Shown here piece by piece: positions 4,251 through 7,584 of a stretch of DNA of 7,584 nucleotides; the stretch's first letter is position 1; each line of letters begins with the position of its first letter. Where the stretch lies: contig JBLXDM010000024.1 in assembly GCA_048264125.1 (NCBI GenBank), forward strand, positions 1 through 7,584. Direction: 5' to 3'. The translations under genes and the position numbers were made by a program. The notes under the pieces were generated by a model. The model ran no database searches. It had not been told where the DNA came from and saw only the letters and a program-made list of their open reading frames with translations. The DNA is from M1-B18 sp048264125 (GTDB lineage Bacteria > Bacillota > Clostridia > Peptostreptococcales > Natronincolaceae).

Positions 4251-4613
4251 CTATTCAACAAACTTTTCAATAACACTATCAGCCCCAATTAGTGGGATCA
4301 GTCGTACCAGAACTTCATCCATGACACCGCGCTCTGCACGGACAATAAATTTCACCTTCCGATCTTGCCACGCGAGCGTTTGAATAAGGCTTGCCGCAAC
4401 AACACTAGGCTGTTCCAGGTTATTAACTAGAACCTCTGTTACACCGCCCCGTATACTGGTGCTAATTGGGCAGCAGATCATCAAACCGCTCTGCTTGTTA
4501 TATTCCTCAGAAGATAAAACTAGAGCGGGTCGATATTTGCCTATTTCTTTACCCTTCGTTGGATCAAAATCAAGCCACACAATATCGTTTCGCTTAGGGA
4601 CATACTTACTCAT
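4251..4613 (-). CDS. mazF: MazF/PemK-family endoribonuclease toxin
   Basis: A 120-residue toxin of normal length for the family. It opens with YVPKRNDIVWLDFDPTKG, matching the RGDIVWVDFDPTKG-type start of MazF, followed by KYRPALVLS with R28 and CPISTS with T52, the positions of the catalytic Arg and Thr in Escherichia coli MazF. The rest (LIQTLAWQDRK, about 77-86) fits the conserved loop and strand. MazF cuts single-stranded mRNA at short motifs and halts translation; the cut site cannot be told from sequence. The ATG lies inside the end of mazE (ATGA overlap of 4 bases), so the two are coupled. On a plasmid this pair normally serves post-segregational stabilisation. No sign of inactivation. 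Confidence 0.93.
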   Translation of the reverse strand: MSKYVPKRNDIVWLDFDPTKGKEIGKYRPALVLSSEEYNKQSGLMICCPISTSIRGGVTEVLVNNLEQPSVVAASLIQTLAWQDRKVKFIVRAERGVMDEVLVRLIPLIGADSVIEKFVE

Positions 4614-4873
4614 GAATGCCCCATTTCGGTAGATGAAGGCGTTGCTAGTTCGTCAGCATGGGCGCTTTCTGGCGTTAACCCTCGCAGCAACTCAGCTTCA
4701 GAGTAAGGCAGTTTTAGCGTTTTCCGCTTCTTAACAAGCGGTTCAATTACAATTTTACCTGCGCGTACGTTAATGCTAATGGGCGCAGATACGTCAAGGT
4801 TGGCTTGCGCAAGCACCTTGCTTGATAAACGAACCGCTGCACTATTGCCCCACCGTTTAATTTCGCTATTCAT
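4610..4873 (-). CDS. mazE: MazE-family AbrB-fold antitoxin
   Basis: An 87-residue antitoxin. Residues 1-47 fit the MazE/AbrB swapped-hairpin DNA-binding domain: EIKRWGNSAAVRLSSKVL, then a short hydrophobic strand INVRAGKIVIEP. Residues 48-87 are the flexible tail that in this family wraps around and blocks MazF. GGAG lies 7 bases before the ATG. It is the first gene of the minus-strand operon and overlaps mazF by 4 bases. The tandem GTAGCTAC repeats in its promoter are probably its own operator, giving the usual MazE/MazEF autorepression. Confidence 0.92.
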   Translation of the reverse strand: MNSEIKRWGNSAAVRLSSKVLAQANLDVSAPISINVRAGKIVIEPLVKKRKTLKLPYSEAELLRGLTPESAHADELATPSSTEMGHS

Positions 4874-4885
4874 TCTAATACTCCG

Positions 4886-4909
4886 ATGTAGCTACTTATG
4901 TAGCTACTT
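4886..4909. promoter_or_regulatory. mazEF operator: tandem 12-bp repeats
   Basis: ATGTAGCTACTT occurs twice in direct tandem (4886-4897 and 4898-4909), each with the 8-bp palindrome GTAGCTAC. The array covers the -10 and the start point of the mazE promoter, as expected for an autorepression site. Confidence 0.7.
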
Positions 4910-4934
4910 TAGATTTTGGGATGTTACGTGTCAA
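4906..4934 (-). promoter_or_regulatory. mazEF promoter
   Basis: On the minus strand TTGACA (4929-4934, full consensus), 17 bp, then TAAAGT (4906-4911). The -10 overlaps the operator repeats. The leader is short, about 25-30 bases. Confidence 0.7.
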
Positions 4935-4949
4935 CATAAGTATCTACAA

Positions 4950-5294
4950 AGCTAACGCCTTCCCTCGTCCCTCGGTCAGTTGTTGGCCACTGCCCTTCAC
5001 GGACAGACTCGGCCTCGTTTCTCGAGCCTCCCTAGATCCGTTTCAGTGCGGTGGCTGATAAGGGATTAGTGGCACGGCATGCCAGCCCCTTCTTCTGCAT
5101 AACCGGGCCGAAGGCCCAAAACGTACCAGCAGGTTTGGTGGGGATCGGCCCACAGCTGTGTGGACCTTTAGATGCCAGGTCGAGCCGACAGGTGGGGCCA
5201 GCCGCGAAGCGGCTCGACAGCCCCACCTATCTCGACTTGTCGAGGCATTATCAGGCACGCCGTAGGCGTGGGCGGAGCGAATCGGAGGGTAGGC
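4950..5294. other. GC-rich, highly structured interval without a supported gene
   Basis: No gene is supported here; the open frames on both strands are low in domain content and follow the GC-rich repeats. Perfect hairpins include GGGCC-GAA-GGCCC (5105-5117), CTCGAC-TT-GTCGAG (5231-5244) and CACGCC-GTA-GGCGTG (5256-5270), plus the palindromes CACAGCTGTG (5151-5160) and GGCATGCC (5076-5083). It may encode a structured RNA that ends at the terminator at 5295-5313, or act as a single-strand initiation or transfer site. I cannot decide. Confidence 0.4.
5179..5228. repeat. Interleaved inverted repeats with pseudoknot potential
   Basis: Two perfect 9-bp arm pairs interlock: GTCGAGCCG (5179-5187) with CGGCTCGAC (5210-5218), and AGGTGGGGC (5190-5198) with GCCCCACCT (5220-5228). 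An inner AGCCGC-GAA-GCGGCT hairpin (5200-5214) competes with the first pair. The order A-B-A'-B' is that of an H-type pseudoknot or of mutually exclusive folds. Confidence 0.5.
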
Positions 5295-5313
5295 GAGCGC
5301 TATGCGCTCTTTT
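5295..5313 (+). terminator. Rightward terminator upstream of the origin
   Basis: GAGCGC (5295-5300) and GCGCTC (5304-5309) pair around TAT and are followed by TTTT. It would stop rightward transcription before the iterons, protecting the origin. Confidence 0.6.
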
Positions 5314-5341
5314 ATGTACTTTTCCCTTTTTACTTTTAGGC

Positions 5342-5466
5342 GCTATAAACCGTTGATTTAAAATGGATATTGGGCTTAAAAAGGGACAAATTGATGGTTA
5401 AAAAAGGACAAATTGATGGTTAAAAGGGGACAAATTGATGGTTGTAAGGGGGACAAATTGATGGTT
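5342..5466. other. Replication origin with four iterons
   Basis: Four direct repeats with core GGACAAATTGATGGTT have cores starting at 5384, 5406, 5428 and 5451, so steps of 22, 22 and 23 bp (two helical turns). An AT-rich stretch lies just upstream (5342-5382), suitable for strand opening. The rep gene follows immediately. This is the layout of iteron-controlled theta plasmids, where the initiator binds the repeats. No DnaA box is evident beside them. Confidence 0.88.
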
Positions 5467-5470
5467 TTAT
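5442..5470 (+). promoter_or_regulatory. Possible rep promoter
   Basis: TTGTAA (5442-5447), 17 bp, then TTTTAT (5465-5470); each hexamer has four consensus matches. It overlaps the fourth iteron and the rep operator, which would allow autoregulation by Rep. Confidence 0.35.
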
Positions 5471-5498
5471 GTGACAACTAATGGAAGTGTCACATAAA
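5466..5498. promoter_or_regulatory. rep operator: 11-bp inverted repeat
   Basis: TTTATGTGACA (5466-5476) and TGTCACATAAA (5488-5498) are perfect inverted arms with an 11-base spacer. The left half continues as GTGACAACTAATGG, similar to the iteron GGGACAAATTGATGG with one base missing. In iteron plasmids such as pPS10 and R6K, Rep dimers repress rep at an inverted repeat related to the iterons; I infer the same here. Confidence 0.7.
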
Positions 5499-5507
5499 GG
5501 AATAAGC

Positions 5508-6380
5508 ATGCAGTCTCCGCAGGTCTACAAAGCCAACGCCCTGGTTGAAGCATCCTACCGCCTTAGCCTCTACGAACAGCGTATTGTACTGGCCTGTATC
5601 GCCCAGGTGCGTAGAGATGAGTCGTTGACTGACCAGCAACTCTACACAGTCAGTGCCCAGCAGATCGCCGAAATGACGGGAACCAAACTGGGCACGGCTT
5701 ACCAGAACCTCAAGGCTGCTTCAGAGCGCCTTTTCGAGCGGCGCGTGACTCTGCATGAACCTCCAAACGGTAAGAGCGGGGGCAAGGTACGGCTTACACG
5801 CTGGGTGCAAGAAGTTGTTTATCAAGAGGATCAGGGCACCGTATCACTTCGTTTCAGCCAACCGATGGTGCCTTACCTGTCTCAGCTCTCAGCGCAGTTC
5901 ACACGCTACGCTCTAACCGATGTGGCCAAGATGACCAGTACCCACGCCATCCGCCTCTATGAGTTGCTGTGCCAGTGGCGCGATGCCGGAAAGCGTGAAG
6001 TAGAGCTGGCTTGGTTCCGTGAAACACTCCAGCTGGAGGATCGCTACGGCAACATACGCGACCTCAAACGCCGCGTGATCGAACCTGCCGTCGAACAGAT
6101 CAACGAGCATTCGCCAATGTGGGTGAAGTGGTCACAGCGCAAAACTGGGCGGAGGGTGACTCATCTGACTTTCACTTTTGGCGAAAAGGCCAAAGCAACG
6201 CACCAGAGAGCCAGAAAAGAAAAAGCCAAAGGAAACCCTGGGACTCCTATTAAAAACACCGTAGGGGCGCTCTACGGGATTCCTCGTGCAGTCATTGAGA
6301 GTAAGGCACGTCCTGGCGAGGGCTATGAAGACACCGCGTTGAGGTTACTGAGCGAAGCTAAGCAAATAGCTAAAAGCTAG
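5508..6380 (+). CDS. repB: RepB-type replication initiator (Rep_3 superfamily)
   Basis: A 290-residue initiator. I choose ATG 5508 because AAAGGAA lies 5 bases upstream; an in-frame ATG at 5481 lies inside the operator and has no ribosome site. The Rep_3 winged-helix pair is visible. WH1 covers about 7-125, with ANALVEASYRLSLYEQRIVLACIA, the family's opening helix, and TVSAQQIAEMTGTK. WH2 covers about 130-225, with FTRYALTDVAKMTSTHAIRLYELL and a basic recognition region RDLKRRVIEPAVEQIN. The C-terminal 60 residues are basic and less conserved. As a monomer the family binds iterons and opens the origin; as a dimer it represses its own gene and couples origins to limit copy number. Iterons and an operator lie directly upstream. 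Length is normal and there is no frame damage. Confidence 0.95.
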   Translation: MQSPQVYKANALVEASYRLSLYEQRIVLACIAQVRRDESLTDQQLYTVSAQQIAEMTGTKLGTAYQNLKAASERLFERRVTLHEPPNGKSGGKVRLTRWVQEVVYQEDQGTVSLRFSQPMVPYLSQLSAQFTRYALTDVAKMTSTHAIRLYELLCQWRDAGKREVELAWFRETLQLEDRYGNIRDLKRRVIEPAVEQINEHSPMWVKWSQRKTGRRVTHLTFTFGEKAKATHQRARKEKAKGNPGTPIKNTVGALYGIPRAVIESKARPGEGYEDTALRLLSEAKQIAKS

Positions 6381-6408
6381 CTCTGTACTGAAAACTGAGC
6401 ATTATCTA

Positions 6409-6468
6409 TTGCGTCCGTAGTTAACGATCACTTGCCGATTAGAGTTAACATGAAACCAGGAGACGCAA
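6409..6468. promoter_or_regulatory. Nested inverted repeats before the HTH gene
   Basis: TTGCGTC (6409-6415) and GACGCAA (6462-6468) are inverted copies, and within them GTTAAC occurs at 6420-6425 and 6444-6449. The position 15-75 bases before the next ATG suggests an operator or leader structure. I see no clear promoter. Confidence 0.35.
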
Positions 6469-6482
6469 CCGATTAGGCAGAC

Positions 6483-6905
6483 ATGCAACTAACTATTCCT
6501 CAAGTCGCTAAGCTCTATGGAAAGCACCGCAGTACTATCCATCGTCACATAGAGGCAGGACGCTTATCATGCGGGTTTAGAGGAGACGGAACTCGTGTAG
6601 TAGACATGGCTGAACTGGTACGTTGTTACGGTGAGCCAAAGCAAGTTCCACCTGAAATGCAACCAGCTACAACCGCCAAAAAAGAAGACTTGCAACCAGC
6701 AATGTTGCAAGCGTTGCAGGCTATGCACAAAGAGCTAATTTCTTTAAGAGAAGAAGTCGCTCAGCTACGACAGTTACCACCGCCTCCTACCTCGACTAAA
6801 CCGTCAGAGCTTCCACAGAAGACCTCAACCAATGACGATCCTCATGGATTGAGGTCATTAGCTCGCTCTATGTTTGAAAATCAAACAAACAACAAGGATA
6901 GATAG
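6483..6905 (+). CDS. Plasmid replication-associated HTH DNA-binding protein
   Basis: A 140-residue protein. Residues 4-27 (TIPQVAKLYGKHRSTIHRHI, then EAGRLS) form a helix-turn-helix of MerR/excisionase type, followed by a short wing and AELVRCYGEP. Residues about 73-97 (LQALQAMHKELISLREEVAQL) are a predicted coiled coil for dimerisation. A proline-rich linker (98-112) and a basic tail follow. This HTH plus coiled-coil layout, and the position 102 bases after rep in the same direction, match the replication DNA-binding protein (often called RepA or RepA_AB) found after repB in small Acinetobacter-type plasmids. Its exact role is unsettled; it is not essential for replication in some of those plasmids. 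Here it is also the only obvious candidate to bind the 11-bp repeat arrays. AGG lies 9 bases upstream of the ATG. Confidence 0.75.
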   Translation: MQLTIPQVAKLYGKHRSTIHRHIEAGRLSCGFRGDGTRVVDMAELVRCYGEPKQVPPEMQPATTAKKEDLQPAMLQALQAMHKELISLREEVAQLRQLPPPPTSTKPSELPQKTSTNDDPHGLRSLARSMFENQTNNKDR

Positions 6906-6918
6906 CGCTAATACGTAT

Positions 6919-7179
6919 CTATTGGCTGCGACGCTTCCTAACTCGCGCCTGAAGCCTCCTCCAATCCTCCGGTGACACATACTTCTCTACCCAGGCCAGC
7001 AACAGGTCGGCCAGCCGGCCATCGGGTATATCGTCAGGGTATGCGGTGGCATCATGGGCCACCCCCAACAAATCCAATCGTGCAACGCGCTGGGCAGGCG
7101 TAGAGCCAAACGCATACGTAAGCAACACCTCTAGCCACAAATGCGCCTCAGCGGCTTGCATGGCTCTTTTACGAGGCAT
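6919..7179 (-). CDS. Hypothetical small basic protein, second gene of a coupled operon
   Basis: An 86-residue protein I do not recognise. It starts MPRKRAMQAAEAHLWLEVLLTY, has a mainly helical composition with three tryptophans (W15, W63, W73), a segment LADLLLAWVEKYVSPEDWRRL at about 56-76, and a strongly basic C-terminus (RVRKRRSQ). No transmembrane segment or signal peptide is seen. Its ATG overlaps the stop of the preceding gene by one base (TAATG), so both are translated from one message. It converges with the HTH gene, 13 bases beyond its end. Two small coupled genes behind a palindromic operator recall a toxin-antitoxin or regulator pair, but no motif supports a specific function. Confidence 0.6.
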   Translation of the reverse strand: MPRKRAMQAAEAHLWLEVLLTYAFGSTPAQRVARLDLLGVAHDATAYPDDIPDGRLADLLLAWVEKYVSPEDWRRLQARVRKRRSQ

Positions 7180-7409
7180 TACAGATAGTCCTCGTTGAGG
7201 AGATCAAATACCTTGCGTTTCGCGTTAGCCAGGTCGTTTTTCGCTAACACGTACCACTCGTACTGCTCGCTGCCAGGCGTTATTTCCTGTCCGACCGCGG
7301 CCCGATCTCGCTCATAACGATAGCGCGCCCCCAGGGGTACGGGCTGCCACTCAGTGACACGCTCACTGCTAAACACGGGTTTGAGGTCGCTCAATTTTCG
7401 GATGGCCAT
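7179..7409 (-). CDS. Hypothetical small protein, first gene of a coupled operon
   Basis: A 76-residue protein from ATG 7407-7409 (MAIRKLSDLKPVFSSERV), with AGGG 8 bases upstream. An in-frame ATG at 7440-7442 (MRKLTSIRAP) would add 11 residues and a GTG at 7467-7469 would add 20, but the GTG lies inside the operator. The middle has VPLGARYRYERDR and the end YEWYVLAKNDLANAKRKVFDLLNEDY, a likely amphipathic helix. No family is recognised. The gene is coupled to the next by a TAATG overlap. The upstream inverted repeat, also found at 794-840, suggests that this operon makes or obeys a DNA-binding regulator. Confidence 0.6.
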   Translation of the reverse strand: MAIRKLSDLKPVFSSERVTEWQPVPLGARYRYERDRAAVGQEITPGSEQYEWYVLAKNDLANAKRKVFDLLNEDYL

Positions 7410-7450
7410 GAAGGGCGCCCTAATTGATGTAAGTTTCCTCATTCTAATCC

Positions 7451-7482
7451 ATAAGTGTGAATAAATCACGCTTATATTCCGA
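7451..7482. promoter_or_regulatory. Operator of the 7409-6919 operon, copy of operator C
   Basis: ATAAGTGTGA (7451-7460) and TCACGCTTAT (7466-7475) are inverted arms with one mismatch and a 5-base spacer. The 32 bases at 7451-7482 match 805-836 at 26 positions. On the minus strand TATAAG (7471-7476) could serve as a -10, but no good -35 is seen. Confidence 0.55.
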
Positions 7483-7507
7483 CATTAGAGATGATCAGAT
7501 CTACTTT

Positions 7508-7584
7508 GGGACAACCTTAAAAAGCTAAGATACTGGTGGATATTTACAATTAACAGAAGCGAGAAGCCCCCACCGCTTCGGCGG
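7508..7584. repeat. Right copy of 77-bp terminal overlap
   Basis: Exact copy of 1-77. It indicates that the molecule closes on itself, so position 7507 is followed by position 1. Confidence 0.9.

Noticed and set aside
5051..5356. 101-codon plus-strand frame (and overlapping minus-strand frames 5032-5258)
   Set aside because: It runs through several perfect hairpins and a terminator, has no recognisable domain or ribosome site, and is explained by the high GC content, which makes stop codons rare.

Overview
The window looks like a complete small circular plasmid read slightly past one turn. The last 77 bases (7508-7584) repeat the first 77 exactly, so the circle is about 7507 bp. It carries one theta-type replicon: a RepB/Rep_3 initiator with four upstream iterons and a helix-turn-helix partner of the type that follows rep in small plasmids of Gammaproteobacteria such as Acinetobacter, Psychrobacter and Halomonas. 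The rep, mazEF and 6919-7409 segments have fairly balanced to GC-rich base composition. The block at about 990-3534 is visibly AT-rich, with many AAA, ATA and AGA codons, so the plasmid is a mosaic. I place the host only at the level of a probable gammaproteobacterium. No relaxase or mobilization gene is present.

Layout. Positions 1-180 hold a strong hairpin and a 28-residue membrane peptide on the minus strand. Positions 180-620 lack a convincing protein gene, but contain a duplicated hairpin-bearing repeat and a plus-strand terminator. Positions 617-1012 may be a leftward non-coding transcript, starting at a perfect consensus promoter and ending at a minus-strand terminator. Positions 990-3534 are the accessory module: two long perfect palindromes with a common core, then overlapping genes for an AbiEi antitoxin/repressor, an AbiEii nucleotidyltransferase toxin and a small PP2C-type phosphatase. 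Positions 3535-4090 are non-coding and dense in repeats: hairpins, five GGTAC repeats and seven GCAGA repeats, mostly spaced 11 bp, and a 55-bp interrupted palindrome. This arrangement resembles a partition site. Positions 4091-4934 on the minus strand carry mazE, mazF and a 33-residue membrane peptide, with a promoter and operator repeats. Positions 4950-5313 are GC-rich and highly structured. Positions 5342-6905 are the replicon. Positions 6919-7480 are an unrecognised coupled two-gene operon on the minus strand, preceded by an operator that recurs near 800.

The most interesting part is the abiEi-abiEii-PP2C operon. Type IV AbiE pairs are well known as phage-defence and plasmid-stabilising modules, but I know of no described AbiE system with a dedicated PP2C phosphatase translated from the same message. 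The PP2C keeps its metal-binding residues and starts at the last base of the toxin stop codon. A reasonable hypothesis is that it switches the toxin or antitoxin by dephosphorylation. The plasmid thus appears to carry a replicon, two or more addiction or defence modules (AbiE-PP2C, MazEF, perhaps the small membrane peptides) and a possible centromere.
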